Shown: positions 8,559 through 17,704 of the stretch, in pieces | Layout of the letters: each line of letters starts with the position of its first letter | Numbering within the stretch: position 1 is the first letter of the stretch | NCBI GenBank assembly: GCA_964612065.1 | Contig: CAZTCD010000002.1 | Coordinates: forward strand, 29,863-93,862 | Direction of reading: 5' to 3' | DNA length: 64,000 bases | Origin: JAKFYM01 sp964612065 | GTDB taxonomy: Bacteria; Bdellovibrionota; UBA1018; CAIPTA01 | Translations under genes and position numbers: made by a program | The notes under the pieces: generated by a model | The model's input: only the letters and a program-made list of their open reading frames with translations | Databases searched by the model: none | Told to the model about the DNA's origin: nothing

Positions 8559-8728
8559 TGGGCTTAGGAGAGCAAGCAATATGCCATAGCCGCTCGGAGG
8601 GCAAAAAGAACTTAACATATTGATTTTATTTGGTTTTGATTTTGGGTGTGGTGGGGCGTGTATAGAAGAAAAACAGGGGGTGGTGACGAAGTTTTTAACA
8701 TGCGTACATGGCCTGCCGATAGGCCCGC

Positions 8729-9628
8729 ATGGGGCACCTTTCCCTAACCCTTTTCTTGCTTTTTATGGCGTTTCTCGCCCGCCCTGCCGGGGCCGCCCCT
8801 GATTGGAACGGGGAGTGGCGTACCGTGCGCGAGCTGGCGGTTTTGTTGCGGAAGGTTCCCGAGGGCCGCCGGGTGCTGGAGCAAGCCGAGCGAAAAGACC
8901 CCAAGGTGCTGGAGCGGGTGCTTAGGGGAAACGCCAGTTTTACGGAAAGCACCTTCTCTCGAACCTACTCCCTGATCGACGGAAAAGAAGTGATCCAGCT
9001 GAAGCATGTGATCACCCTGAGCCGCCGCCTGAAGCTGGCCGATGCCGTGGTGGATCTGGCCCACGAGCTTTTGCACTTTACCGAAAAAGGAATGCTCGAT
9101 CCTTACCGGCCAGGATTTGAGCTCGAGCAGTTCGTGCGAAAAGGGATCGAGGGCGAGGGCGGCGAGCTGGCCGCCCTGGAAGTGGAATGCAAAGTGGCCT
9201 GGCAGCTGGAGCGAAGCGGGAACGGTTTTCCACGCCACCGGCTATGCGTGCGCTACCGGCAAAAAGAAGATCGGTTTAATCGGAAAATGGCGAGGTTGGA
9301 TTATTACTCCGTAGGCACCTGGTACCAGGACCTGACTCCTGAGTTGAAGCAAGTGATGCCTGAGTTGAGCGATGGAGCGGTGACCTTTACCTCCAGTTAT
9401 GCGGCAAAGCCTTACCCGGTAGCGTTAGCGGAAGAATATGCGATGACGCGACGCATGGCCTGCCGAAACAATAGGCGAAAGTATCGACTCATTGCAGCGC
9501 AGTCGGATGGTGGGAGAGGGCCTGCTTCGGCGGAACTGATGCGGGAGCGAATGAGGCTGCGGGCCTATGAGCGATTGTACTGCGAGTCGGTGAAGCCTGA
9601 GGAAACGGAAGCTGAAGTAGAAGATTAA
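8729..9628 (+). CDS. Secreted protein with an HExxH (zincin-like) motif
   Basis: A 299-aa protein with a clear signal peptide (about residues 1-22, ending ARPAGAA). The motif HELLH at 112-116 sits in a hydrophobic helix context (VVDLAHELLHF), as in zinc metallopeptidases where the two His bind zinc and Glu activates water. A Glu-rich helix at about 144-152 could supply the third ligand, but I cannot identify it firmly. The basic C-terminal 60 residues are charged and helical. I do not recognise a named peptidase family, so zinc peptidase activity is an inference from the motif. It is divergent from the S8 protease gene. Confidence 0.7.
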   Translation: MGHLSLTLFLLFMAFLARPAGAAPDWNGEWRTVRELAVLLRKVPEGRRVLEQAERKDPKVLERVLRGNASFTESTFSRTYSLIDGKEVIQLKHVITLSRRLKLADAVVDLAHELLHFTEKGMLDPYRPGFELEQFVRKGIEGEGGELAALEVECKVAWQLERSGNGFPRHRLCVRYRQKEDRFNRKMARLDYYSVGTWYQDLTPELKQVMPELSDGAVTFTSSYAAKPYPVALAEEYAMTRRMACRNNRRKYRLIAAQSDGGRGPASAELMRERMRLRAYERLYCESVKPEETEAEVED

Positions 9629-9680
9629 GTGCGGCTTCCGGTCCTGGAAAAAGCTTACAACCTCGCCCAAACCTCTTCTT

Positions 9681-9708
9681 ATTTGCGATAATTTTACTTA
9701 TCGTAAAT
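9681..9708 (+). other. Candidate dif-like Xer recombination site
   Basis: A 28-bp imperfect palindrome with the exact layout of a dif site: left arm ATTTGCGATAA (9681-9691), six-base centre TTTTAC (9692-9697) and right arm TTATCGTAAAT (9698-9708). The right arm matches 9 of 11 bases of the XerD-binding arm TTATGTTAAAT known from E. coli dif. The left arm keeps the inner ATAA. The site abuts the ATG of a tyrosine recombinase gene (9707). Alternatively it may be an operator or promoter of that gene: TGCGATAAT resembles an extended -10 box. Confidence 0.5.
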
Positions 9709-10837
9709 GTATATGAGGTTTTTGGGCTTATTTTCGTTTTTAAAGGGGTGGTCCACCCTCCTTCGAGCGATTTTCAAAAGGGTGCGTAGGGGGGCCTTAA
9801 CCAAATCGGCACAGCCGATCCTGGAGCCTCGACTTCCCCCTGAACCATTGGATGAGCCTCAAGGGCTGGTTGAGGGGCCCGAAGATCCCTTGGAAGCATT
9901 GGATGTAGAACCCTGGCTAAAGGGCGAAATTATCCAGGAAATCCAGAGATTCGTTCAGGGCCAGCGTTCCGATCACACCAAGCGCGCCTATGAGGGGGAT
10001 TTGAAGCAGTTTCTGGGCTATTTGCGGGCGGAGAGAGCCTCGGGAGAGAGCTTTGACACACTTTTGGCCTATCGAGAGTGGCTGGTGCGCCCCGAGCACG
10101 ATGGGGGCGCTGGCCTGAGCCGGGTTTCCGCCAATCGCAAATTCGCCACCATACGAGCCTTCCTGGTGTGGCTGCAGAGCCGAGGGAAGGTGCGGGAGAA
10201 CCCCTCTCTTTGGATCAAAAACTTCCGGGCCAAAACCGAGAGCCCCACCCAGGCCTTCAGTGATCGGGAAGTGGCTCATATTCTCGAGATGCCTAACCGG
10301 GCTTCTAGCTCGGGCCTGATGCATGCGGTGATCCTTCACCTGCTATTTTACCTGGGTCTCAGAAGAGGGGAGCTGGTGGCCCTCCGCGGCCTGCATGTGG
10401 GATTTGGCAGGATAGGCGAGCATACGATCATGACTCTCCGGGTGCCGGGAAAGGGCGATAAAGAGAGGATTCTGCCGCTTCCCGCGAAAACCCAGGCGGT
10501 GCTGGAAAAATACCTCCAAAAGAGAGGAATCAAGCCGGGAGGGGAGGAGTACCTTTTCGCTCCCGTGCGCAACAACGTTACCCGGGTGAAAGCCAAGCCG
10601 ATCGACGGGCAAGCCGTTTACTATATCGTGAAGAAGTATGCGGCCCTGGCGGGCGTGGAGCGCCGGGTGAGCCCTCACTCCTGCCGTGCTACAGCCATTT
10701 CCAATGCTCTCGACCATGCCGCCAGCCACCGGTCGGTGCAGCAGATGGCTGGTTGGAGCTCGCCCCTGATGATCGAGAAATACGATAAACGCCGCACGGC
10801 CCTTTCGGATTCTGCCGTGCATTCCGTGGACTACTGA
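9707..10837 (+). CDS. Tyrosine recombinase, Xer/integrase type
   Basis: A 376-aa site-specific recombinase. A SAM-like N-terminal core-binding domain lies at about 72-160 and the catalytic domain at about 180-365. The catalytic residues are all present: Arg219 (LGLRRGEL), Lys249 (GKGDKER), His324 and Arg327 (PHSCRAT), Trp350 in place of the second His, and the nucleophile Tyr359 (IEKYDKR). About 70 extra N-terminal residues, basic and hydrophobic and then Pro/Glu-rich, make it longer than XerC/XerD and closer in length to single-recombinase XerH/XerS. There is no ribosome binding site before ATG 9707 or 9713, so the start is uncertain. It directly follows a dif-like palindrome. No phage or transposon genes flank it. 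Confidence 0.88.
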   Translation: MYMRFLGLFSFLKGWSTLLRAIFKRVRRGALTKSAQPILEPRLPPEPLDEPQGLVEGPEDPLEALDVEPWLKGEIIQEIQRFVQGQRSDHTKRAYEGDLKQFLGYLRAERASGESFDTLLAYREWLVRPEHDGGAGLSRVSANRKFATIRAFLVWLQSRGKVRENPSLWIKNFRAKTESPTQAFSDREVAHILEMPNRASSSGLMHAVILHLLFYLGLRRGELVALRGLHVGFGRIGEHTIMTLRVPGKGDKERILPLPAKTQAVLEKYLQKRGIKPGGEEYLFAPVRNNVTRVKAKPIDGQAVYYIVKKYAALAGVERRVSPHSCRATAISNALDHAASHRSVQQMAGWSSPLMIEKYDKRRTALSDSAVHSVDY

Positions 10838-10947
10838 TCTCAATGAGTTAAGAGGGCTCTCATCAGGGGAAAACTGGCGATTTTCTGGGCGGTAGTGCTG
10901 GTCTTAGCCGCGTTGCGCGATGGGTCAAAATATGAGATTTTTTAATC

Positions 10948-11613
10948 ATGAATCTTGTTCTTTATAGTGGCGGTTTTGGAAGAGAGAATCGAGCCCTAGC
11001 CAAAGAGGTAGACGAGCTCCTCCGCAAAAAGCGGCAGCCTGTGGTTACCTTCGTGCCCACCTGTTCTGAGGATGCCGAGCCCGATTTTCGCGACTGCAAG
11101 CGCCAGCTCGCAGGGGCCCGGGTAAAGAAATTTCATTGTATTCCTATCGACCGCCCCCTTACCGAGGAGGAGGAAGAAACGCTCTTTTCCTCCGACGGGA
11201 TTTTCCTCGGGGGCGGCAATACGTTCTATCTGCTGAAATCGATCCGCGACCGCCGCCTTCTCGAAAAATTCCGCGCCTTCGTGATGAGAGGTGGCGTTTT
11301 GATGGGGCTTTCCGCGGGCAGCATCGTGCTCACCCCCAATGTGACCACAGCTTCTGTACCCAGGCTCGAGGCAGACGATAACGACGTAGGAATCACGAAC
11401 TTCAAGGCTCTTGGGGTAGTGCCTTTCGAGTTTTCCCCTCATTACGAAGGGGGCAAAAGAGTGGACGCAGAGCTTCTCGAATATTCGCGCACCATGAAGC
11501 GCCCTATCTACGCCTGCGCCGACGGCCAGGGCATCGTGGTGCGGGATGGCGGAATCCATTTCGTGGGCCGGGTCACCGTTTTCCTGCGTGGCCAGAAATA
11601 CTCCCTCCAATAG
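10948..11613 (+). CDS. pepE: Peptidase E-like (S51) dipeptidase
   Basis: A 221-aa cytoplasmic protein of the peptidase S51 family; family members such as dipeptidase E cleave aspartyl dipeptides. The nucleophile elbow GLSAGS (Ser122) and the upstream GGGNTFYLL (88-96) are the family hallmarks, and SPHYEGG (about 162-168) carries the likely catalytic His. Its length matches PepE at about 230 aa. Cyanophycinase is related, but this protein is shorter than typical cyanophycinases. It has its own start about 110 bp after the recombinase gene and precedes pepN, giving two adjacent peptidase genes. Confidence 0.82.
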   Translation: MNLVLYSGGFGRENRALAKEVDELLRKKRQPVVTFVPTCSEDAEPDFRDCKRQLAGARVKKFHCIPIDRPLTEEEEETLFSSDGIFLGGGNTFYLLKSIRDRRLLEKFRAFVMRGGVLMGLSAGSIVLTPNVTTASVPRLEADDNDVGITNFKALGVVPFEFSPHYEGGKRVDAELLEYSRTMKRPIYACADGQGIVVRDGGIHFVGRVTVFLRGQKYSLQ

Positions 11614-11724
11614 CCAAAGCTGCCGCAGAAATCCCTGAGACGCCTCTAAAGCGCGTTTCCGCGCGCCTCTGCGGCTTACACCTGGCTTCAACTTGGGGTA
11701 GAGTGGATCCTCCAAGGGGTTCTA

Positions 11725-14358
11725 ATGAAAAGCACGTCTCCGCAAACCGTTCGTCTTCAGGATTACAAGGCTCCCTCCTACTGGGTTTCCACCATCGATC
11801 TCACCTTCGAGCTGGGGGATGAATTTACCGAGGTCACGGCACGCACCAACCTGCATCGGAATCCGGATGGTCCCGGAGGCCCCATTTTTCTCGATGGCCG
11901 TAAAATGGAGCTGCGCTCGGTTAGCCTGAACGGTAAGCGCCTTTCCGCCTCCGAATACTCCTTGGGCGAGGAAAACCTTTCGATCCCCAATCCCCCTTCA
12001 GGAGAGCTGAATCTCGAGATCGTAACCAGGATCAAGCCCCAGGAAAATCTCACGCTGGAAGGCCTTTACAAGAGCCAGGGGATGTTCTGTACGCAGTGTG
12101 AGGCCCAGGGTTTCCGCACCATCACCTATTATCCCGATCGTCCCGATGTGATGGCGATCTATACCACCACCATCATCGCCGATAAGGCCCGTTACCCGGT
12201 GCTGCTTTCGAACGGAAACCTGATTGAGAAGCAGGATCTTGAAGGCGGCCGCCATATGGCCAAGTGGAACGATCCCCACAAGAAGCCTTCCTACCTTTAC
12301 GCTCTCGTGGCCGGCGATCTTGGCGTGACCACGGATCATTACACCACGCGCTCCGGCCGCCGGGTGAAGCTTGAGATCTACACCGATAAAGGCAATGAGA
12401 GCCGCACTGCCCATGCCATGACCTCTCTCAAGAAGAGCATGAAGTGGGATGAGGACACCTTCGGCCTGGAATACGACCTGGATATTTTCATGATCGTGGC
12501 CGTGGACGATTTCAACTTCGGTGCGATGGAGAACAAGGGCCTCAATATCTTCAACTCCAGCTATGTGCTTGCCGATGCCGCTACCGCCACCGATGCCGAT
12601 TACGAGAATATCGAAGGCGTGGTGGCCCACGAATATTTCCATAACTGGACCGGCAACCGCGTTACCTGCCGGGATTGGTTCCAGCTTTCTCTCAAGGAGG
12701 GCCTCACGGTTTTCCGCGATCAGGAATTCAGCTCCGATATGGGCTCGCGCGCCGTGTGCCGGATCGATAACGTGAACCGCCTCAGGATGTTCCAGTTCGC
12801 CGAGGACGCCGGCCCCATGGCTCACCCGATACGGCCCTCGAGCTATATCGAGATCAATAACTTCTATACGGCCACGGTATATGAAAAAGGGGCCGAAGTG
12901 ATCCGGATGATCGCCACGATCCTCGGGCCCGCCGGGTTCCGCCGCGGGATGGACAAATATTTCGAGCTCTTCGACGGCCAGGCCGTGACTACGGAGGATT
13001 TCGTGCGCGCCATGGAGCTGGCGAACAAGATCGATCTCCGCCAGTTCCGCGAAACCTGGTACGAGCAATCCGGCACCCCGGAGGTGGCTGTTTCCGGCCT
13101 TTGGGATGAAAAGGCCGGCAAATATGTTCTTTCAGTGAAGCAGTCCTGCCCGGCCACGCCAGGGCAGCCCGCGCTCGGTTCCGGGGCGGCCGGCGCCAAA
13201 CAGGCCTTCCATATTCCGCTCGATGTGGCGCTGCTTGATTCTGAAACCGGAAAGCCACTGGCCCGGCAGCTTCTGCAGGTGAGAAAAGAGAGCGAGGATT
13301 TTTCCTTTGAGGCTCCCACCAAGCCCGTGCCCTCGCTGCTTCGTAATTTTTCGGCTCCCGTGAAGCTGAAATTCGATTATTCCCAGCAGGATCTGCTCTT
13401 TTTGCTCGGCAAGGATTCGGATCCGTTTGCCCGTTGGGAAGCGGGGCAGACCCTCGCTCTGGAAACGATGAGGGAGCTGATCGGCAAACACGCCGCTGGC
13501 AAAGAGCTTTCGGTGGAAGAGGAATACCTCGAAATCCTGGGGAAGCTGGCCACCGACGTTACGGCAGACGCCGCATTTCGCGCCCAGGTGCTCGATTTGC
13601 CCGAAGAGGGCTATGTAGGCATGCAGCAGGATACCATTCTTGTGGATTCCGTCTATGCGGCCAGGGAATTTCTTCTGGACCGGATCGCTTCCCACAACGA
13701 GGATCGCTTCCTCGAGATCTTCCGTGGCCTGACGTCGGACGAGGCCTACCGTTTTGACTCCCACCAGGTAGGCAAGCGGGCCCTCAAGAAGAAGGTGCTT
13801 CATTACCTTACCCGTACAGGCAAGAAGGAGTATCTGGGCGAAGCTCTGCGGCTCCTGAAGAGCGCAAATAATATGACGGATGAGATTTCCGGCCTGAGCG
13901 CTCTCGTGAACCGGGATTGCGGAGAAAGAGAAGAGGCCCTTCATCATTTCTATCAGAAGTGGAGCAAAGAGGCCCTAGTGATGAACAAATGGCTGTCGAT
14001 GCAGGCCATCTCCGGGCTGCCCGGAGGCCTCGATAGGGTGAAGCGGATCATGAACGATCCCGTGTTCAACATTAACAACCCCAACAAAGTGGCCTCACTT
14101 CTTCTCACCTTCGGCAAATTCAACGTAAGGCAGTTCCATGCGCTGGATGGCGCAGCCTACAAGTTTTTTGCCGATCTGGTGCTGGATATCGATACCAGGA
14201 ATCCGAGCCTCGCGGCGCGCACGGTTTCGCTCTTCAATCAGTGGAAGAGGTTCGATAAAGAGCGGCAGGCCCTGATGCGGGCGGAGCTGGATCGAATCGT
14301 AGGCAAGGCGGGAATTTCGGCTGGTGTATTCGAGATTGCCAGCAAGGCGATTTCCTAG
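11725..14358 (+). CDS. pepN: Aminopeptidase N (M1 family)
   Basis: A zinc aminopeptidase of 877 aa, the usual size of the E. coli PepN class, that releases N-terminal residues from peptides in the cytoplasm. The exopeptidase motif GAMENKG (about 266-272) and the zinc-binding HEYFHNW (His302, His306), with a Glu ligand about 18 residues later in the KEG sequence, are intact. The protein has the N-terminal beta domain, the thermolysin-like catalytic domain and the long helical C-terminal domain. AAGGGG precedes ATG 11725. A lipoprotein gene follows 15 bp downstream and may be co-transcribed. Confidence 0.96.
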   Translation: MKSTSPQTVRLQDYKAPSYWVSTIDLTFELGDEFTEVTARTNLHRNPDGPGGPIFLDGRKMELRSVSLNGKRLSASEYSLGEENLSIPNPPSGELNLEIVTRIKPQENLTLEGLYKSQGMFCTQCEAQGFRTITYYPDRPDVMAIYTTTIIADKARYPVLLSNGNLIEKQDLEGGRHMAKWNDPHKKPSYLYALVAGDLGVTTDHYTTRSGRRVKLEIYTDKGNESRTAHAMTSLKKSMKWDEDTFGLEYDLDIFMIVAVDDFNFGAMENKGLNIFNSSYVLADAATATDADYENIEGVVAHEYFHNWTGNRVTCRDWFQLSLKEGLTVFRDQEFSSDMGSRAVCRIDNVNRLRMFQFAEDAGPMAHPIRPSSYIEINNFYTATVYEKGAEVIRMIATILGPAGFRRGMDKYFELFDGQAVTTEDFVRAMELANKIDLRQFRETWYEQSGTPEVAVSGLWDEKAGKYVLSVKQSCPATPGQPALGSGAAGAKQAFHIPLDVALLDSETGKPLARQLLQVRKESEDFSFEAPTKPVPSLLRNFSAPVKLKFDYSQQDLLFLLGKDSDPFARWEAGQTLALETMRELIGKHAAGKELSVEEEYLEILGKLATDVTADAAFRAQVLDLPEEGYVGMQQDTILVDSVYAAREFLLDRIASHNEDRFLEIFRGLTSDEAYRFDSHQVGKRALKKKVLHYLTRTGKKEYLGEALRLLKSANNMTDEISGLSALVNRDCGEREEALHHFYQKWSKEALVMNKWLSMQAISGLPGGLDRVKRIMNDPVFNINNPNKVASLLLTFGKFNVRQFHALDGAAYKFFADLVLDIDTRNPSLAARTVSLFNQWKRFDKERQALMRAELDRIVGKAGISAGVFEIASKAIS

Positions 14359-14373
14359 ATAAAATTCAGGGTA

Positions 14374-15417
14374 ATGCGCCCGCTTTCCCTGATAGCCGTT
14401 TTTTTTGGTTTGCCGCTGGCTGCTTGCTCCACCACGAACGTGGATCTCGACCGCACCACGCTTAATGTGCCCATGGCGGTAAGAACCAAAGTCACTTTCG
14501 AGCCGCTCAGCCGCGATAAGGCCGCCAGGTATCTCGAGGCGGAACGGCATACTTTCAAGGTGAATACCGATCCGTTGCGGGAGCGTGCCGAAGGCCTCAA
14601 GGCAGGCCGCAAAGAGCGGTATTCCGAAGTGGAAAGGGAATTCCCTGAATGTTCCAAGCAGCGGCATTGCACTTCGCAGCTTTCGCGGGGCGCGGTGGAG
14701 CGCTTCGAGCGATATAACGATCTTTCCAAGGAGATCCTCGAATACGACCGCCGTATCGTGGAGATTGAGGCTGCGATCAAAGAATGGGAGCGGCGGCTTG
14801 AGCTGCGATCCCGTGCCATCATCAATCGTTTCATCGTGCACGAAACCCTGCAGATCGCGAAAACCGAAAATCGTTTCCAGAGCATTCTGGTGTGGTCGCT
14901 CGAGAGCTTTGATAACCGCCGGCAGCTTTCCTATCACTTGTTCCGTTATACCGGTGCGGATATGGTTCCTTTGGTGCTCGGGGATCTCGATTTCCGTATG
15001 CTCGGCCTGCCTGTAGACGAAGCCGCCGTGCTCGCCACCTTCGATGTTTATCTGATGCCGCTTTATAACGAGCCGCTTTCGCCCACACGCTACGTGGTTA
15101 CGATGCTGGTGAATACCCACCAGACCGATCTCCGGTATTTCGACAAGGATTTCATGAACGAGTGGGGGAAGAAGCTTTCGGAGCCCTTTCAGGAGGCTCT
15201 CCGCGAGGAGGTGTTCTGCGGCCTCTATACGATATCCAGCGAGACACTTGTATCACGGCTCGACCAAAACCGGGCCCGCAGGATCAAGTGCGGTGATAAA
15301 CGTAATTTATTTCAGGCCAAGCAGGCGGGAAAATTTTCTGATCGCTTCGACCCCGGCCACTGGATGCTACCGCTCGCGTACTATCCCATGGCCCGCCCGA
15401 TTACGGGGGGCTACTGA
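14374..15417 (+). CDS. Hypothetical lipoprotein, 347 aa
   Basis: The protein starts with a lipoprotein signal peptide (MRPLSLIAVFFGLP) and lipobox LAAC with lipidated Cys18. Residues of about 95-150 are strongly charged and probably coiled coil. The C-terminal half is mixed alpha/beta with no recognised domain. It follows pepN by 15 bp on the same strand. Its last 17 codons overlap the end of the convergent membrane-protein gene by 51 bp, which is unusual even in this compact region. Function unknown. Confidence 0.75.
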   Translation: MRPLSLIAVFFGLPLAACSTTNVDLDRTTLNVPMAVRTKVTFEPLSRDKAARYLEAERHTFKVNTDPLRERAEGLKAGRKERYSEVEREFPECSKQRHCTSQLSRGAVERFERYNDLSKEILEYDRRIVEIEAAIKEWERRLELRSRAIINRFIVHETLQIAKTENRFQSILVWSLESFDNRRQLSYHLFRYTGADMVPLVLGDLDFRMLGLPVDEAAVLATFDVYLMPLYNEPLSPTRYVVTMLVNTHQTDLRYFDKDFMNEWGKKLSEPFQEALREEVFCGLYTISSETLVSRLDQNRARRIKCGDKRNLFQAKQAGKFSDRFDPGHWMLPLAYYPMARPITGGY

Positions 15418-16992
15418 TCCTTCCACGTAAAGCAGGGCCGGGGCGATATCCTTGACAAGATGAGGAATGCGAGGCGAGGGGCGAAGCGGTGCCGGCGGCA
15501 CTTCGTCTCCGAATTCCCCGTTTTTGCCGCGGTTGAAAATAAAGATCCGGCAGGGGTAGGGCTTGAGCTCCGTTCTGAGTTCGTTCCAATCAATATAGAG
15601 CCCCGAGAAGGTGCGAAAATGGTCGCCGGCGGGGAAAAAATACTGAGGGTACAATGCGTGCAAGCGTTTGCTGAAATAGTTGTCGGTGGCCATGTGGCCC
15701 GCAAAAAGGGCAAAGGGCTTCTCCGCCGAGGCATCCATGAACACGTAGGCGCAGTCGGGATATTCCTCTTTCAAAATGTTGCCCAGAGCCCTGATCTCAA
15801 GGGAAAAATTGCTGGATCCGAGCGCCAGGAGCGGCAGATACGAGGGAATGCTGGTCGTGAGCATTACCAGGGTGGCGATCCACGGAAGCGGGCGAACCCA
15901 TATCGGGCTTAAGCTGTTTTTCACCAGGAGCAGGCCTACGGGGGCCATGGCGGGAAACAGATAACGCTCTACCGCGAAATGCTTGGAAGCGAGAGCGAAT
16001 ACGAAAATGATCGAGAGCACTTCAGGTGTGATGCTGATGACACCTCTGGCCTGTTCCCGCCAGGTTTTCCGGAGCGGCAAGGTGAAAGACAACGTAAGTG
16101 AGAAGAGAAGCGCTGCAAACACCCATCGCAATTCAGCGGAAAAGATCAGGTTGGCGTTCGCGAGCCATTCGTTGAGAGGAGGAATGCCTTTGGGGCCAAT
16201 GCCGTACATGCCCTGATGGGTAAGCAGCCTTGCAATCCAATCATAGATCCGCGAATAAGCCGGCCAGCTTACCGCCGTGATATTCAAAAAGATAAAAGCC
16301 GCCGCTCCGGTAGCGATCAGCCACTGTCTGGGGCGAGGAAGGCAGAGCAAGAGAATCGCCAGCGGGAAAGCGTAAACTTTCAGGCTCACCAGCAGGCCTA
16401 TAAGCATGCCTGCCGCTATCACCTGGCCCTGCCAAAGAGCAGGTACCAACAGGAGGCAAAAGGCGGCGATCCAGGTTTCCGGGCTGCACTTCTCGAGATA
16501 GAAAAAAAAGTCGTGGAAAAGAAAAGGCGTGGCTTGAACCGCCAGCACGCTCATCCAGCCCAGGCCGGATCGCAGAAGCCTCCAGCCGCAATACCATTGG
16601 CAAAGCAGGAAAACGCCGAAAGTAAGCAGGATCATGTCCAAATGATAGGGGATCGGGTTTCGGAAAAAATCGGCAGTCACATTCGCTTCCGTGCCGAAAA
16701 ACAGGAATCGAAGCCACATCACAAGAGCACCCATGAGCTGCACGGGTGTGCCCGGGTGATCGATATGCCAGGGCGTGTTTCCTTCGAGGATCATCAGGGA
16801 GTTCATGAGATAGCCGAAGTCCGGGTCACCGAAGGAATAGATGTACTGGAAGTCGGCCTGGGAAAGCACCACGAGGTAAAAGGCGTAAAAGGAAAGAAGC
16901 GGAACCAAAAGAGCCTTCAGGCCCTGGGAAACGGGATGATCACGCAGTGTCGGATAAGATATATTATGTTTTTTATATATCTTGGATATCAA
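15367..16992 (-). CDS. Polytopic membrane protein, probable GT-C-type glycosyltransferase
   Basis: A 541-aa protein with about ten predicted membrane helices and a soluble C-terminal portion of about 130 residues. The first large loop has the acidic DPD motif (Asp56, Asp58) followed by HIDHPGTPVQ. This matches the layout of lipid-linked-sugar GT-C transferases, where an acidic pair sits in the first periplasmic loop. The later HFAVERYLFPAMAP resembles the E/RY-LP segment of the same group. The assignment is from topology and these motifs only. TTG 16992 overlaps the stop of the preceding gene (TTGA), suggesting coupled translation. The start region around 16950-16990 is notably AT-rich. Confidence 0.7.
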   Translation of the reverse strand: MISKIYKKHNISYPTLRDHPVSQGLKALLVPLLSFYAFYLVVLSQADFQYIYSFGDPDFGYLMNSLMILEGNTPWHIDHPGTPVQLMGALVMWLRFLFFGTEANVTADFFRNPIPYHLDMILLTFGVFLLCQWYCGWRLLRSGLGWMSVLAVQATPFLFHDFFFYLEKCSPETWIAAFCLLLVPALWQGQVIAAGMLIGLLVSLKVYAFPLAILLLCLPRPRQWLIATGAAAFIFLNITAVSWPAYSRIYDWIARLLTHQGMYGIGPKGIPPLNEWLANANLIFSAELRWVFAALLFSLTLSFTLPLRKTWREQARGVISITPEVLSIIFVFALASKHFAVERYLFPAMAPVGLLLVKNSLSPIWVRPLPWIATLVMLTTSIPSYLPLLALGSSNFSLEIRALGNILKEEYPDCAYVFMDASAEKPFALFAGHMATDNYFSKRLHALYPQYFFPAGDHFRTFSGLYIDWNELRTELKPYPCRIFIFNRGKNGEFGDEVPPAPLRPSPRIPHLVKDIAPALLYVEGSVAPRNRAGHGIVRER

Positions 16993-17627
16993 GAGCTTAG
17001 GTTCCGGCCTTCAAGGCTCTCTTTAGCCTCAGATTTCACTTCAACGTCTGGTTTTTCCTTCATCTCATGAGTCTCGCTGTCTTTAACTCCCACTTCCTCG
17101 AGCTCATGTTGCAGGCCCCAGAGCCGTCCCAGCACGGCGGGCGCATGCGTGGCGAGGTACGCCAGGAAAAGGTATTTCAGGATGCGCCCGGCGAATACCA
17201 TCACGAAAAGATTGGTGAGAGTCATACCGGCGAGAGCCGCGATGGCCACGGCCGGATGCTGCATCAAGGGGCTCAGAGCCACGAGGAAAACTGCCCAGGT
17301 TCCCCATTGGTCCATCAGGTTTTGGGTCCAGATCCAGGCGGAGCCCTGATCGATGCCGGGCACGATCTTCAACAGAAAAGGCAGGCCATGCTCCTGCAGG
17401 AGTGCTCCGAGCGCCAGGGTGCCGAGGCTTGAGCCCAGCGTTACCATGAAGGCCGTATAGATCCAGCGCTTCGGGGCGAGCATCACTCCGCTGATCAGAA
17501 GTCCGTCCGTGGGGATTACGATGAGAAAGAGATCAGCTCCGGCAAGGAGACCGATCAGGGGCGCATACCACCAGCGGTCGGCGTGCTTTTGGAGGGCTTT
17601 GATCCAGCGCTGAATCCGTTCGTGCAT
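16989..17627 (-). CDS. VTT-domain (YqaA/DedA-like) membrane protein
   Basis: A 212-aa inner-membrane protein with four or five helices. The segment GTWAVFLVALSPL, then a Pro-containing re-entrant-looking stretch and FAGRILKY, resembles the SNARE-associated/VTT domain of YqaA-like proteins. The last 40 residues are charged and cytoplasmic. VTT proteins such as DedA act in lipid scrambling or membrane homeostasis; its exact role is not known. It is the first gene of a two-gene unit with the GT-C-like protein, overlapping it by four bases. A second VTT protein, a true DedA, is at 50061-50750. Confidence 0.65.
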   Translation of the reverse strand: MHERIQRWIKALQKHADRWWYAPLIGLLAGADLFLIVIPTDGLLISGVMLAPKRWIYTAFMVTLGSSLGTLALGALLQEHGLPFLLKIVPGIDQGSAWIWTQNLMDQWGTWAVFLVALSPLMQHPAVAIAALAGMTLTNLFVMVFAGRILKYLFLAYLATHAPAVLGRLWGLQHELEEVGVKDSETHEMKEKPDVEVKSEAKESLEGRNLSS

Positions 17628-17652
17628 CTCCTAGATTCTATGTCGAAAAGGC

Positions 17653-17682
17653 AAAAAAAAACCCGAGGTTTGATCCCCGGGT
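17653..17682 (-). terminator. Rho-independent terminator of rpsR-rpmG-rplX
   Basis: On the minus strand an 8-bp stem with one G-U pair (17675-17682 with 17661-17668) encloses a six-base loop and is followed by a run of eight or nine T. It lies about 25 bp after the rplX stop, in the right place to end the ribosomal-protein operon. Confidence 0.85.
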
Positions 17683-17704
17683 GTTTCTTTTTACCAGGCT
17701 GAAA

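Noticed and set aside
9707..10837. Prophage or integrated element marked by the recombinase
   Set aside because: No phage, conjugation or transposase genes, no flanking direct repeats and no tRNA are seen; the neighbours are ordinary chromosomal genes.
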